Positions 45,402 through 55,324 of a stretch of DNA of 64,000 nucleotides are shown here, piece after piece (the stretch's first letter is position 1; each line of letters starts with the position of its first letter). The notes beneath the pieces were generated by a model. The model was given only the letters and a program-made list of their open reading frames with translations. It had not been told where the DNA came from and did no database searches. The position numbers and the translations under genes are program-made. Source of the stretch: Pseudomonas triticifolii (GTDB lineage: Bacteria > Pseudomonadota > Gammaproteobacteria > Pseudomonadales > Pseudomonadaceae); assembly GCF_014358015.1 (NCBI RefSeq), contig NZ_JACONV010000007.1:123424-187423 (forward strand). The letters are read 5' to 3'.

Positions 45402-45935
45402 ATGCGTCGCTTTCTACTGATGACCCTGCTGCTGGTAACCGGGCTTGCACATGCCCAGTTGCCGGAAACCGACTGGCTGGACCTGATGCCCAAGTCGGAT
45501 CAAAAGGCCCTTGAGGCCATGCCCGAAATTGATCACAACTCCCCCGAAGCCATGGGCACGTTCGACAGCAAGGGCGGCTTGAAGCAGAGCAAGGGGTTGC
45601 CTGCTGTCATGTACTCCACCAAGACTGTCGCCGCGATGAATGGCAAAAACGTTCGTCTGGGCGGTTACCCCGTGCCGCTGGAAACCGACGCCAAAGGCCA
45701 TAGCACACTGTTCTTCCTCGTGCCGTACCCCGGCGCGTGCATTCACGTCCCGCCGCCGCCGCCCAATCAAATGGTGCTGATACGCTACCCCAAGGGCCTG
45801 AAGCTGGATGATATCTATGCGCCGTTGTGGGTCGAAGGCACCCTCAAGGTCGAGAAGGTCAGTAACGATCTGGCCGATGCGGCCTATGCGATGGATGCGT
45901 CAAAGGTCCGTATCGTCGTCGAATCGGACCTCTGA
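45402..45935 (+). CDS. DUF3299 secreted protein
   Basis: Protein of 177 residues with a signal peptide ending near LAHAQ. VRLGGYPVPLE, LVPYPGACIHVPPPPPNQMV and the Cys in it are typical of DUF3299, proteins of unknown function that are often near metal or membrane transport genes. It stands alone here, convergent with the mutarotase gene. Confidence 0.82.
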   Translation: MRRFLLMTLLLVTGLAHAQLPETDWLDLMPKSDQKALEAMPEIDHNSPEAMGTFDSKGGLKQSKGLPAVMYSTKTVAAMNGKNVRLGGYPVPLETDAKGHSTLFFLVPYPGACIHVPPPPPNQMVLIRYPKGLKLDDIYAPLWVEGTLKVEKVSNDLADAAYAMDASKVRIVVESDL

Positions 45936-45947
45936 TCAGGCGTTGGC

Positions 45948-46859
45948 CTAAAGCGTTTCGCTCCAGATACTCACGTTCAGAATGTGCATGTCGTCTGGGG
46001 CCAGCGTTACCACATCACTCAGTACGTTGGCGGTTTCGACACACACCATGCGCTGCCAGCCGTCTGGCGCCATGTCGGTGAAGCGTGCAGTCTTCTCGAC
46101 CCACGGATTCCACACAATGGCCGAGTTCGAACCGGTGCTGTGAATCTGGATACGGCGTTGCCACTGTGGGTCGACAATGCTGAGCAGGCCCGGCGTATCC
46201 ATATAGATACGGTCGGTTTCGCCCGTGAACGTCAGGTCGCCTGCCTGTTGACGCTCTTCCCAGTTTTCAAGGGTTTCGATGTAGCGCAGGCCGTCGAGCC
46301 CCTCGACGCTGACCTGACGCGAGTCGCTCACCGCAAAATAGGTGTGCAGGGCCTGACTGATCGTGACGGCCTCGGTGCCGCAGTTATAGCTGACCAGACT
46401 GACGTTCAGCGCATCGTCCAGACGAATGCTCAGCTTGAGGGCGACATTGTGCGGCCAGCCGGGCAACTTGCCTTCGGCCTGCGGCATCACGAACTCCACC
46501 AGCAAGGCGTCGCCGTCTTCACCCATGCCCAGCAGCTCCCAGTCCAGCGCACGCACTTCGCCATGAGCCTTGGCGGGCTCGTCGCTCTGACGCATGGCCT
46601 GCACGCTTTCAGGGTTGCGTTCCAGGTTGCCGAACCAGGGCCAGCAGATCGGCATGCCTGCGCGAATCGGCTTGCCCTTCTTGAAGACCGCTTCCTCGTT
46701 CAGCCAGATCAACGGTTCCTGCCCGGCGCGCTGGTAACTGAGGATGTGCGCGCCTTGTTGGGCGACGAGCAGCTCTGCGTCGCCATGACGAATGCGCCAG
46801 CAGTTCAGTTCATCGTACTGGACGGATTCAACGGCGGACTCTATCGGGGGTGTGGACAT
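45948..46859 (-). CDS. D-hexose-6-phosphate mutarotase (YeaD type)
   Basis: Protein of 303 residues of the aldose 1-epimerase fold. LLVAQQGAHILSYQ, IRAGMPICWPWFGN, the catalytic His in ALHTYFAVSD and the late Glu in the VETAN region match the YeaD group, which interconverts anomers of glucose 6-phosphate. Cytoplasmic. Confidence 0.88.
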   Translation of the reverse strand: MSTPPIESAVESVQYDELNCWRIRHGDAELLVAQQGAHILSYQRAGQEPLIWLNEEAVFKKGKPIRAGMPICWPWFGNLERNPESVQAMRQSDEPAKAHGEVRALDWELLGMGEDGDALLVEFVMPQAEGKLPGWPHNVALKLSIRLDDALNVSLVSYNCGTEAVTISQALHTYFAVSDSRQVSVEGLDGLRYIETLENWEERQQAGDLTFTGETDRIYMDTPGLLSIVDPQWQRRIQIHSTGSNSAIVWNPWVEKTARFTDMAPDGWQRMVCVETANVLSDVVTLAPDDMHILNVSIWSETL

Positions 46860-46967
46860 GCAAAATCTCTCACTCAGTAGTCGTGACGACAGTAGACCGT
46901 ACCTGACGGGATGAGTTTGCCCAAGGAGCAGGCTCGCCGAGACCTGTCCTTGTTGGCAATGCAGCGC

Positions 46968-47369
46968 TTAACGCCTGGCCGGAACCGAGCGTGTACGGCC
47001 GCTGGCATCGATAGCAACAAATACGAACGCTGCTTCGGTGACCTTGCGCCATTCGCTGGTCAGCGGGTCGTCGCTCCACACCTCGACCATCATCTTGATG
47101 GACGTACGGCCCACTTCCAGCGTGCGCGTATAAAAGGACAACTGTTCGCCAACGGCGACCGGGACCAGAAACGCCATGCGGTCGATAGCGACCGTTGCGA
47201 CGCGTCCGCCTGCCACTTTGCTGGCCATGGCAGTGCCTGCCAGGTCCATCTGAGAGACCAGCCAGCCGCCGAATATATCGCCAAAGCCGTTGGTTTCACG
47301 GGGTAAAGCCGTAATCTGTAACGCAAGGTCGCCTTGCGGAGTTGGATCTTCTTGTTCGAGCTCGATCAT
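46968..47369 (-). CDS. Acyl-CoA thioesterase (YciA-like)
   Basis: Protein of 133 residues. NGFGDIFGGWLVSQMDLAGTAMASK (about 22-46) is the hotdog catalytic helix region of YciA, with the conserved Asp. ATG 47369 gives the compact YciA length; the longer frame to 47531 has no family features. It hydrolyses short to long acyl-CoAs. Confidence 0.87.
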   Translation of the reverse strand: MIELEQEDPTPQGDLALQITALPRETNGFGDIFGGWLVSQMDLAGTAMASKVAGGRVATVAIDRMAFLVPVAVGEQLSFYTRTLEVGRTSIKMMVEVWSDDPLTSEWRKVTEAAFVFVAIDASGRTRSVPARR

Positions 47370-47797
47370 GCCTAGGGTGCCTCTGACCCATGACTCTATT
47401 GTTTTTTGCCGCGGTGGACAGGTGCCATTCAAAACCTTGAGCATGAACTTTTTAAGGTCAGCCTTCGGTATGGCCCTTAAGGGAAATTCTGCGAAAGCCG
47501 CTGACTCAGACGTTTTCGCACAATTTCCCATTGCGCTGGGCAGCCTGCGAGTATATCGGTCGTTGCGTCATAGAACGACCGCCGGGTTTTCATTTTGTCC
47601 CTGCGCAGTTCCTGCTATGTGTTTTTTGTAGCAATTTGCTATCTTGCTGCACCTCTACAGGTGACAAGACTGCCTGTACACGCAAATTTGATGCCTATCT
47701 GCATCGTTGCCCCGGACAATCGCTTCTGCACGCCACCCCGCCGCAGCCAGCGTAGCTGTCGCATGCCCTTTCAGAACAAGCAAAGAGAAGCCTTGTC
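47370..47797. other. Intergenic region before the MHS transporter
   Basis: The 428 bases separate divergent genes. They contain a hairpin CGGTCGTT-(9)-AACGACCG at 47557-47581 and the pair ttaagg/ccttaa at 47452-47480. No reading frame with coding character was recognised. Confidence 0.5.
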
Positions 47798-49087
47798 ATG
47801 TCATCTGTTTCTTCAAGTACCGCGCAACCCTCGCGCCCTTTGACCCGTAGCGATTATAAAACGTTGTCGCTTTCTGCCTTGGGTGGCGCGCTGGAGTTTT
47901 ACGACTTCATTATTTTCGTGTTCTTCGCGGCGGTGGTCGGCAAGCTGTTCTTCCCGGTGGACATGCCTGACTGGCTGCGCATGATGCAGACCTTCGGCAT
48001 TTTTGCGGCCGGCTATCTGGCGCGTCCGCTGGGCGGCATCATCATGGCGCACTTTGGCGACCTGCTGGGGCGCAAGAAAATGTTCACGCTGAGCATTTTC
48101 ATGATGGCCGTGCCGACCCTGATCATGGGTTTGCTGCCAACCTACGCGCAGATCGGCATGTGGGCGCCCATTCTTCTGCTGCTGATGCGCGTGATTCAAG
48201 GCGCAGCGATTGGCGGTGAAGTGCCCGGTGCCTGGGTGTTCGTGTCCGAACATGTGCCGGCTCGTTACATCGGTTATGCCTGCGGCACACTGACCGCGGG
48301 CCTGACCGCTGGCATTCTGCTGGGCTCGCTGGTCGCCACGGCGATCAACAGTATCTACAGCCCTGTCGAGGTGGCGGACTACGCCTGGCGTATTCCTTTC
48401 CTGCTGGGGGGTGTGTTCGGTTTGATGTCGGTGTACCTGCGTCGTCTGCTGCATGAGACGCCTGTGTTCGCCGAGCTGCAATTGCGCAAGGCGCTGGCAG
48501 ACGAAGTGCCGCTCAAGGCGGTGCTGCGTGATCATCGTGGTGCCGTTGCACTGTCGATGCTGATGACCTGGTTGCTGTCGGCCGGCATCATTGTCGTGAT
48601 CCTGATGACGCCGACCATCCTGCAGACGATCTATGGTTTCCCGGCTGCCACGGCGCTTAAAGCGAACAGCCTGGCCATCGTGTTCCTGAGCATCGGGTGT
48701 ATCGGTGCGGGTGCATTGGCGGACCGCATCGGCGCCGGCTGGGTGTTCCTGCTGGGGAGCGCAGGCCTGCTGGTCAGCTCCTGGACCTTCTATCACATCC
48801 TGGGCGACAACCCTGGCGTGCTGTTTCCGCTGTACGCGATCACGGGCCTGTTCGTCGGCACCATCGGTGCAGTGCCTTATGTGATGGTCAAGGCGTTCCC
48901 GCCGGTGGTGCGCTTCTCGGGCCTGTCGTTCTCCTACAACCTGGCGTATGCAATCTTCGGTGGCCTGACACCCATGGTTGTGACCTTCATGCTCAAGAGC
49001 AGCCCGATGGGGCCGGCCTGGTATGTCGCAATCCTGTGCGGCATGGGCATGGCCATCGGCGTCTATCTGATCTCGAAAAAACGCTGA
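47798..49087 (+). CDS. MHS-family MFS transporter, probably for dicarboxylates
   Basis: Protein of 429 residues with 12 transmembrane helices. GALEFYDFIIFVFFAAVVGKLFFP and RPLGGIIMAHFGDLLGRKKMF (the MFS loop 2-3 signature) place it in the metabolite:H+ symporter group. From memory it resembles PAO1 PA5530, a C5-dicarboxylate (2-ketoglutarate/glutarate) transporter; substrate is therefore an inference. ATG 47798. Confidence 0.85.
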   Translation: MSSVSSSTAQPSRPLTRSDYKTLSLSALGGALEFYDFIIFVFFAAVVGKLFFPVDMPDWLRMMQTFGIFAAGYLARPLGGIIMAHFGDLLGRKKMFTLSIFMMAVPTLIMGLLPTYAQIGMWAPILLLLMRVIQGAAIGGEVPGAWVFVSEHVPARYIGYACGTLTAGLTAGILLGSLVATAINSIYSPVEVADYAWRIPFLLGGVFGLMSVYLRRLLHETPVFAELQLRKALADEVPLKAVLRDHRGAVALSMLMTWLLSAGIIVVILMTPTILQTIYGFPAATALKANSLAIVFLSIGCIGAGALADRIGAGWVFLLGSAGLLVSSWTFYHILGDNPGVLFPLYAITGLFVGTIGAVPYVMVKAFPPVVRFSGLSFSYNLAYAIFGGLTPMVVTFMLKSSPMGPAWYVAILCGMGMAIGVYLISKKR

Positions 49088-49148
49088 TACCTCCAGCGCT
49101 GGACCTGTCCATCGGTAAAGGCCGTCCCCCTGAGCAAGGGTGATGGCC

Positions 49149-49188
49149 TTTTCATCTTATTGTCACAATCAATTCATAGAGTGGTCAC
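49149..49188 (+). promoter_or_regulatory. Tandem PHO boxes upstream of pstS
   Basis: Four 7-mers, TTTTCAT, TTGTCAC, AATTCAT and TGGTCAC, start at 49149, 49160, 49171 and 49182, exactly 11 bases apart. This is two adjoining PhoB boxes. They end 54 bases before pstS. Confidence 0.82.
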
Positions 49189-49242
49189 AAGACCGGCGAA
49201 AGCGGGTCTGGACCCCTACATACCCTGCCAGGAGCGCAAGGC

Positions 49243-50241
49243 ATGACACTCAAGAGTTTGATGACTGCACTGACCTTTGTCGCGGCCGGAGTTGCCGCTG
49301 CCAATTCGGTCGCTGCCGTCGACCCTGCCATCAAGGCCTATACCAAGACTTCCGGTGTATCGGGCAATCTCTCCAGTGTCGGCTCCGACACCCTGGCCAA
49401 CCTGATGACCCTGTGGGCCGAGGCCTACAAGAAAGAATACCCCAGTGTGAACATCCAGATTCAGGCCGCCGGTTCATCGACCGCACCGCCAGCCTTGACC
49501 GAAGGCACTGCGAATCTGGGGCCGATGAGCCGCAAGATGAAAGACGGCGAGCTGTCGGCGTTCGAGCAGAAGCACGGCTACAAGCCGACGGCCATTCCGG
49601 TGGCAGTGGATGCGCTGGCGGTGTTTGTACACAAGGACAACCCGATCAAGGGCCTGACCCTGCAGCAGGTCGACGCGATTTTCTCCGCGACGCGTCTGTG
49701 CGGCGCCAAGACCGATGTAAAGACCTGGGGCGATGTGGGCGTGACCGGCGACCTGGCCGGCAAGCCGATCCAGTTGTTCGGGCGTAACTCGGTGTCCGGC
49801 ACTTATGGCTACTTCAAGGAAGAAGCGCTGTGCAAGGGTGACTTCAAGCCTAACGTCAACGAGCAGCCGGGTTCCGCCTCGGTGGTCAGTGCCATCAGCA
49901 ATTCGCTCAATGGCATCGGTTACTCGGGCATCGGTTACAAGACCTCCAACGTGCGCACCGTACCGCTCTCGAAGAAGGACGGCGGCGTGTTCGTTGAAGA
50001 CAACGAAGCCAACACCCTGAACGGTACTTACCCGCTGTCGCGCTTCCTTTATGTCTACGTCAACAAGGCGCCCAACAAGCCGCTGGCCCCGCTGGAAGCC
50101 GAGTTCATCAAGCTGGTCCTTTCCCGACAAGGCCAGGAAGTGGTGATGAAAGACGGCTACATTCCGCTGCCCGCCCGCGTTGTCGAGAAAGCGCTGGCTG
50201 ATCTGGGCCTGCAAGGCACGGGTGGCGTCGTCTCAAACTGA
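49243..50241 (+). CDS. pstS: Phosphate-binding periplasmic protein
   Basis: Protein of 332 residues with a signal peptide (about 1-26). [54 protein letters not shown] and [14 protein letters not shown] hold the phosphate-contact Ser/Thr/Arg residues of the PstS family. It captures phosphate for the Pst ABC importer. The PHO boxes upstream point to PhoB induction. Confidence 0.95.
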   Translation: MTLKSLMTALTFVAAGVAAANSVAAVDPAIKAYTKTSGVSGNLSSVGSDTLANLMTLWAEAYKKEYPSVNIQIQAAGSSTAPPALTEGTANLGPMSRKMKDGELSAFEQKHGYKPTAIPVAVDALAVFVHKDNPIKGLTLQQVDAIFSATRLCGAKTDVKTWGDVGVTGDLAGKPIQLFGRNSVSGTYGYFKEEALCKGDFKPNVNEQPGSASVVSAISNSLNGIGYSGIGYKTSNVRTVPLSKKDGGVFVEDNEANTLNGTYPLSRFLYVYVNKAPNKPLAPLEAEFIKLVLSRQGQEVVMKDGYIPLPARVVEKALADLGLQGTGGVVSN

Positions 50242-50325
50242 CGACCGTTAAACGAGGCTCAATGGATTGGCCTTGTCATCATTGAACAGTCCGCCGCCGG
50301 TTTTTAGTGGGCAGCGGGCTTTTCT

Positions 50326-50354
50326 GCGTCACCTTGCTGTAATGTTTTTGTCAT
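50326..50354 (+). promoter_or_regulatory. PHO box upstream of pstC
   Basis: GCGTCAC (50326), CTGTAAT (50337) and TTGTCAT (50348) are spaced by 11 bases; the last two form an 18-base PhoB box. It gives pstC its own PhoB-dependent promoter besides that of pstS. Confidence 0.8.
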
Positions 50355-50378
50355 ACAAGGCCGCTACGGTGTGTGCGC

Positions 50379-52664
50379 ATGAATGAGTTGGCTAAACCTG
50401 TGATCGATCAAAATTCCCCGCCAGAGCGTATCGACTTCAATACGCCTGCGATGCTGCGCAAGCGCCGTTTTCGTGCGTTCAAGGACCGTCTGACTCATTG
50501 GTACGTCGCCATTGGTGGCCTGGCGGTGCTGGCGGCCATCACCCTCATTTTCTTCTACCTCGCTTACGTGGTTGCACCCCTGTTCAAGGGTGCGAGCCTG
50601 ACCGCCGCTGCGCCATTGAACGCCGCCTGGATGCAGGATGCCGGCAAGCCGCTGATGATCGCCATTGAAGAGCAGAATCAGATCGGCATGCGGATTTCCG
50701 ACAAGGGCGAAGTGATCTTTTTCGATATCAAGGACGGGGCCGAGCTGCACCGTGTCGCGCTGCCGCTTCCTGCCGGGGCGACCGTGGTGTCCATCGGCAA
50801 GGACCAGCCCGGTGCGCCGCTCATTGCGTTGGGCCTGTCCAATGGCAAGGTATTGATCTTCAGGCATTCGTACGTGACCACGTACCCGGGTAACCAGAAA
50901 ACCATCACGCCGAGCGTGGCCTGGCCGTTCGGCGAGACGCCGCTGGTGCTGGATGAAGCCGGGCGTGCGGTCGAGCACGTGACGGTCAGCGCCGATGGCG
51001 AAAGCCTCAAGGTGGCAGGCTCCACCGGCACTCAGTTGCATGTCATGGCGATCGAGCAGACCGAGAACATGATGACTGGCGAAGTGACCCGCGAGCAGAG
51101 CCGTATCGAGCTGCCGCAGATGTCCGCCGCCGTCAAAGCCATCTACATCGATCCGCGTCAGCAATGGCTGTACGTGATCAACGGACGGGCCCAGGCCGAT
51201 GTATTCAGCCTGCGTGACCGCACCCTCAATGGCCGCTACAAACTGCTCGAAGACGGCAATGCCGAGATCACTGCCAGCGCGCAACTGGTCGGTGGCATTT
51301 CGTTGATCATCGGTAACTCCCGAGGCAGCATGACCCAGTGGTTCATGGCCCGCGACACCGATGGCGAACAGCGGCTCATGCGGATTCGCGATTTCAGGAT
51401 GGGCAGTGCGCCGATTGTCCAGATCAAGCCGGAACAGCGTCGCAAAGGCTTCATCGCGCTGGATGCCTCGGGCAAGCTGGGGGTGTTCCACAGCACCGCT
51501 CACCGCACCTTGCTGATCAATCAGGCGGTGGACGGTCCGGGCATTCTGGCGTTGTCGCCACGGGCCAACCAGGTGCTGGTTGAAAGTGGTAGCACGCTGT
51601 TGCCGTTGACACTGGATAACCCACACCCGGAAGTGTCCTGGAGTTCACTGTGGGGCAAGGTCTGGTACGAGAACTACGACGAGCCCAAGTACGTCTGGCA
51701 GTCCACGGCTTCCAACAGCGACTTCGAACCCAAACTGAGCCTGGCACCGCTGACCTACGGCACCCTCAAAGCCGCGTTCTACGCCATGCTGCTGGCAGCG
51801 CCGCTGGCGGTTGCCGCGGCGATCTACACCGCGTACTTCATGGCTCCGGGCATGCGCCGCAAGGTCAAGCCCGTGATCGAACTGATGGAAGCGATGCCGA
51901 CGGTGATTCTCGGTTTCTTTGCCGGGCTGTTTCTGGCGCCTTACCTGGAAGCGCATCTGCCGGGCATCTTCAGCCTGTTGCTGTTGACGCCCATTGGTAT
52001 TCTGCTGGCGGGCTTCTTCTGGACACGCTTGCCCGACTCGATTCGCCTGCGCGTGCCGGATGGCTGGGAAAGCGCGATCCTGATTCCGGTCATTTTGCTG
52101 GTGGGCTGGTTGTCGTTGAGCATGAGCCCGCATCTGGAAAACTGGTTCTTCAATGGCGACATGCGCATGTGGATCAGAAATGACCTGGGCATCACCTACG
52201 ACCAGCGCAATGCGCTGGTGGTCGGACTGGCGATGGGGTTTGCGGTGATCCCGAACATCTATTCGATTGCCGAGGACGCCGTGTTCAGTGTGCCGCGCAG
52301 CCTGACGCTGGGCTCGCTGGCGCTGGGTGCCACGCCCTGGCAAACCCTGACCCGCGTGGTGATCCTGACCGCCAGCCCCGGTATTTTCTCGGCTCTGATG
52401 ATCGGCATGGGCCGCGCCGTAGGCGAAACCATGATTGTGCTGATGGCCACCGGCAACACGCCGATCATGGACATGAACCTGTTCGAAGGCATGCGCACGC
52501 TGGCGGCCAACGTTGCCGTGGAGATGCCGGAATCTGAAGTGGGCGGCAGTCATTATCGAGTGTTGTTTCTGGCGGCGTTGGTGTTGCTGATGTTCACCTT
52601 TGTCATGAACACCGCCGCAGAGCTGATTCGTCAGCGCCTGCGCAAGAAATACTCGTCGCTTTAA
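50379..52664 (+). CDS. pstC: Phosphate ABC transporter permease PstC, long form
   Basis: Protein of 761 residues, more than twice the E. coli PstC. One transmembrane helix (about 38-62) is followed by roughly 400 residues predicted outside the membrane, rich in beta-type segments (NGKVLIFRHS, GRAQADVFSLRD), and then the usual permease helices from about 465 with the EAA loop VPRSLTLGSLALGATPWQTL. The extra region is common in pseudomonads; its role is unknown. ATG 50379 was preferred to GTG 50373. Confidence 0.93.
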   Translation: MNELAKPVIDQNSPPERIDFNTPAMLRKRRFRAFKDRLTHWYVAIGGLAVLAAITLIFFYLAYVVAPLFKGASLTAAAPLNAAWMQDAGKPLMIAIEEQNQIGMRISDKGEVIFFDIKDGAELHRVALPLPAGATVVSIGKDQPGAPLIALGLSNGKVLIFRHSYVTTYPGNQKTITPSVAWPFGETPLVLDEAGRAVEHVTVSADGESLKVAGSTGTQLHVMAIEQTENMMTGEVTREQSRIELPQMSAAVKAIYIDPRQQWLYVINGRAQADVFSLRDRTLNGRYKLLEDGNAEITASAQLVGGISLIIGNSRGSMTQWFMARDTDGEQRLMRIRDFRMGSAPIVQIKPEQRRKGFIALDASGKLGVFHSTAHRTLLINQAVDGPGILALSPRANQVLVESGSTLLPLTLDNPHPEVSWSSLWGKVWYENYDEPKYVWQSTASNSDFEPKLSLAPLTYGTLKAAFYAMLLAAPLAVAAAIYTAYFMAPGMRRKVKPVIELMEAMPTVILGFFAGLFLAPYLEAHLPGIFSLLLLTPIGILLAGFFWTRLPDSIRLRVPDGWESAILIPVILLVGWLSLSMSPHLENWFFNGDMRMWIRNDLGITYDQRNALVVGLAMGFAVIPNIYSIAEDAVFSVPRSLTLGSLALGATPWQTLTRVVILTASPGIFSALMIGMGRAVGETMIVLMATGNTPIMDMNLFEGMRTLAANVAVEMPESEVGGSHYRVLFLAALVLLMFTFVMNTAAELIRQRLRKKYSSL

Positions 52665-52679
52665 GGAAGGTAGACGTTC

Positions 52680-54350
52680 GTGAAAAGGAACTCCCTCAAC
52701 GGCTGGTTCAAAAGCGGCGCCCCTGGCGTCTGGATGAGTGCGGGTGCCGTTTCCATCGCCGTGATCATGACCATCGGTCTGCTGGCAGTGATTGCTGTGC
52801 GCGGTCTGGGCCATTTCTGGCCGGCCGATCTGGTGGCCGCGCAATACGACGTACCCGGTCAGGCAAAGCACGTGCTGGTGGGCGAGCTGGTCGAGAAAGA
52901 ACAGGTGCCACGCGCTCGCTTGAAGGGTGCCGGTTTGCCGGTGCCCGACGCAGGCCCTGAATTCATGACCCGCGAGCTGTTCAAGGTCGGCAACCGCGAC
53001 CTCAATCCCAGCGACTTTACCTGGGTGATAGGCGAGTGGCTGACCGGAGAAAGCCGGCCTGCAGAACTCATGACGCTGGAGCGTCGTGAGTGGGGCAACT
53101 TCTACGGCTACCTGGTCAACGTCAAGGAGAGCGGCAAAATCGTTGCCGAAGGCGAAGCGGCCTGGCCTACCTTGCAGGCGCGCATCAAGCGCGTCGAAAA
53201 GCTCGCCGACGAATTGTATGTGCTGGAGAAAAAAGACATCGGCGCCATCAACCATGGCATCGAGCGTCTGCGTCTTCAGGCCCGCAAGCTTGAACTCAAT
53301 GGCAGGCTCGATGCCACCGCGCAAGCCGACATGGCGGCCGAGCGCGCAGAACTCGACGCCCGTTACGCGGCCATCGAAGATCGCCTGAATGCGCTGCATC
53401 AGGCCTTTGATCGCGACAGCCTCACGGCGCGCGACGCCAATGGCAAGGAAATCGAAATCAGCCTGGGCAAGGTGGTGCATGCCTATCAGCCCAATGCGAT
53501 GGGTACGGTCGCCAAGCTGAGCTTCTATTTCAAGAAGCTCTGGGAGTTCCTGAGCGACGACCCGCGTGAGGCCAACACTGAGGGCGGGATCTTCCCGGCG
53601 ATTTTCGGCACGGTGATGATGACCCTGATCATGGCGATCATCGTGACTCCGTTCGGTGTACTGGCCGCCGTCTATCTGCGTGAATACGCCCGCCAGGGTC
53701 CGCTCACGCGTTTGATCCGTATCGCGGTCAACAACCTGGCCGGCGTGCCTGCCATCGTCTACGGCGTGTTCGGCCTTGGGTTTTTCGTCTACGTGCTGGG
53801 CGGCTCGGTGGATCGGCTGTTCTTCCCTGAAGCCTTGCCTGCGCCGACTTTCGGTACGCCGGGCCTGCTGTGGGCATCGCTGACGCTGGCGCTGCTGGCG
53901 GTGCCTGTGGTGATCGTGGCGACTGAAGAGGGGCTGGCGCGCATTCCGCTGACCCTGCGCGAAGGTTCGCTTGCGCTGGGGGCCACCAAGGCCGAGACGC
54001 TGTGGAAAATTGTGTTGCCCATGGCCAGCCCCGCGATGATGACCGGCCTGATTCTGGCCGTGGCCCGCGCCGCCGGCGAAGTCGCGCCGTTGATGCTGGT
54101 CGGTGTGGTCAAGCTGGCGCCATCGTTGCCACTGGACGGAAATTACCCCTATCTGCATCTGGATCAGAAGATCATGCACCTGGGTTTTCATATTTACGAC
54201 GTGGGCTTCCAGAGTCCCAACGTCGAGGCTGCTCGTCCGCTGGTGTACGCCACGGCGCTGTTGCTGGTGCTGGTCATCGCCTTGCTCAACCTGTCGGCGG
54301 TCAGCATTCGCAATCACCTGCGAGAAAAGTACAAGGCGCTCGACAACTGA
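52680..54350 (+). CDS. pstA: Phosphate ABC transporter permease PstA, long form
   Basis: Protein of 556 residues against about 296 in E. coli. After the first helix (about 18-42) there is an insert of about 250 residues that contains a long charged coiled coil (about 168-245), then the permease domain with EAA loop IPLTLREGSLALGATKAETLWKIVLP. GTG start at 52680, 15 bases after pstC, with AAGGAAGG upstream. The insert presumably meets that of PstC in the periplasm. Confidence 0.93.
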   Translation: MKRNSLNGWFKSGAPGVWMSAGAVSIAVIMTIGLLAVIAVRGLGHFWPADLVAAQYDVPGQAKHVLVGELVEKEQVPRARLKGAGLPVPDAGPEFMTRELFKVGNRDLNPSDFTWVIGEWLTGESRPAELMTLERREWGNFYGYLVNVKESGKIVAEGEAAWPTLQARIKRVEKLADELYVLEKKDIGAINHGIERLRLQARKLELNGRLDATAQADMAAERAELDARYAAIEDRLNALHQAFDRDSLTARDANGKEIEISLGKVVHAYQPNAMGTVAKLSFYFKKLWEFLSDDPREANTEGGIFPAIFGTVMMTLIMAIIVTPFGVLAAVYLREYARQGPLTRLIRIAVNNLAGVPAIVYGVFGLGFFVYVLGGSVDRLFFPEALPAPTFGTPGLLWASLTLALLAVPVVIVATEEGLARIPLTLREGSLALGATKAETLWKIVLPMASPAMMTGLILAVARAAGEVAPLMLVGVVKLAPSLPLDGNYPYLHLDQKIMHLGFHIYDVGFQSPNVEAARPLVYATALLLVLVIALLNLSAVSIRNHLREKYKALDN

Positions 54351-54420
54351 TCCCCGAGTGCCGCCCCCTCCAGCGAGGCGGGCGGCTCGATGAAACGAAT
54401 GGTTCGCACAGGAGCAATCC

Positions 54421-55254
54421 ATGCAACACGAAAGCCCGACTCACGGCATGAGCATGTCGGCTCTGAGGCGTCACAAGCAAGGCCTGCACCTGGCCGACGA
54501 AACCGTGGCGATCGAAGTGCCGGGTCTGAACCTGTTCTATGGCGCAAAACAGGCGCTGTTCGACATCGCCCTGAACATTCCCAAGCAGAAGGTGACTTCG
54601 TTTATCGGACCCTCGGGTTGTGGCAAGTCAACACTGTTGCGCACGTTCAACCGTATGAACGACCTGGTGGATGGCTGCCGCGTCGAGGGCGCCATCAACC
54701 TGTATGGCCATAACATTTACACCAAGGGTGAGGAAGTCGCCGAGCTGCGTCGTCGCGTCGGTATGGTGTTCCAGAAGCCGAACCCGTTTCCCAAGACGAT
54801 CTATGAAAACGTGGTCTACGGACTGCGCATTCAAGGGATCAACAAAAAGCGCGTACTCGACGAAGCAGTCGAGTGGGCTTTGAAAGGCGCTGCACTGTGG
54901 GACGAGGTCAAGGATCGACTGCACGAGTCGGCACTGGGTCTGTCTGGCGGTCAGCAACAGCGTCTGGTCATTGCCAGAACCATCGCCGTGGAGCCGGAAG
55001 TCCTGCTGCTCGACGAACCCTGTTCGGCACTTGACCCGATTTCGACCCTTAAAGTTGAAGAGCTGATCTACGAACTGAAATCCAAATACACCATTGTGAT
55101 CGTTACCCACAACATGCAGCAGGCGGCTCGGGTGTCGGACTACACCGCGTTTATGTACATGGGCAAGCTCGTCGAGTTTGGTGACACCGATACGTTGTTC
55201 ACCAATCCGGCCAAAAAACAGACTGAAGACTACATCACCGGTCGTTATGGCTAG
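54421..55254 (+). CDS. pstB: Phosphate ABC transporter ATPase
   Basis: Protein of 277 residues. Walker [10 protein letters not shown] (about 62-70), the signature [16 protein letters not shown], Walker [16 protein letters not shown] and the switch His in VTHNMQQA are all present. It starts 70 bases after pstA and powers PstCA. Confidence 0.96.
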   Translation: MQHESPTHGMSMSALRRHKQGLHLADETVAIEVPGLNLFYGAKQALFDIALNIPKQKVTSFIGPSGCGKSTLLRTFNRMNDLVDGCRVEGAINLYGHNIYTKGEEVAELRRRVGMVFQKPNPFPKTIYENVVYGLRIQGINKKRVLDEAVEWALKGAALWDEVKDRLHESALGLSGGQQQRLVIARTIAVEPEVLLLDEPCSALDPISTLKVEELIYELKSKYTIVIVTHNMQQAARVSDYTAFMYMGKLVEFGDTDTLFTNPAKKQTEDYITGRYG

Positions 55255-55324
55255 GACGTGCTTCGTCAGACCTGAACCACCGCTGCGTTTTCGCAATTAA
55301 CCGGACGTTCCAAGGACACCCAGC

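Noticed and set aside
51645..54422. Long minus-strand open frame of about 925 codons
   Set aside because: It is antisense to pstC-pstA, is rich in His, Gln and Arg, and has no recognisable domain; it arises from GC-rich codon bias.
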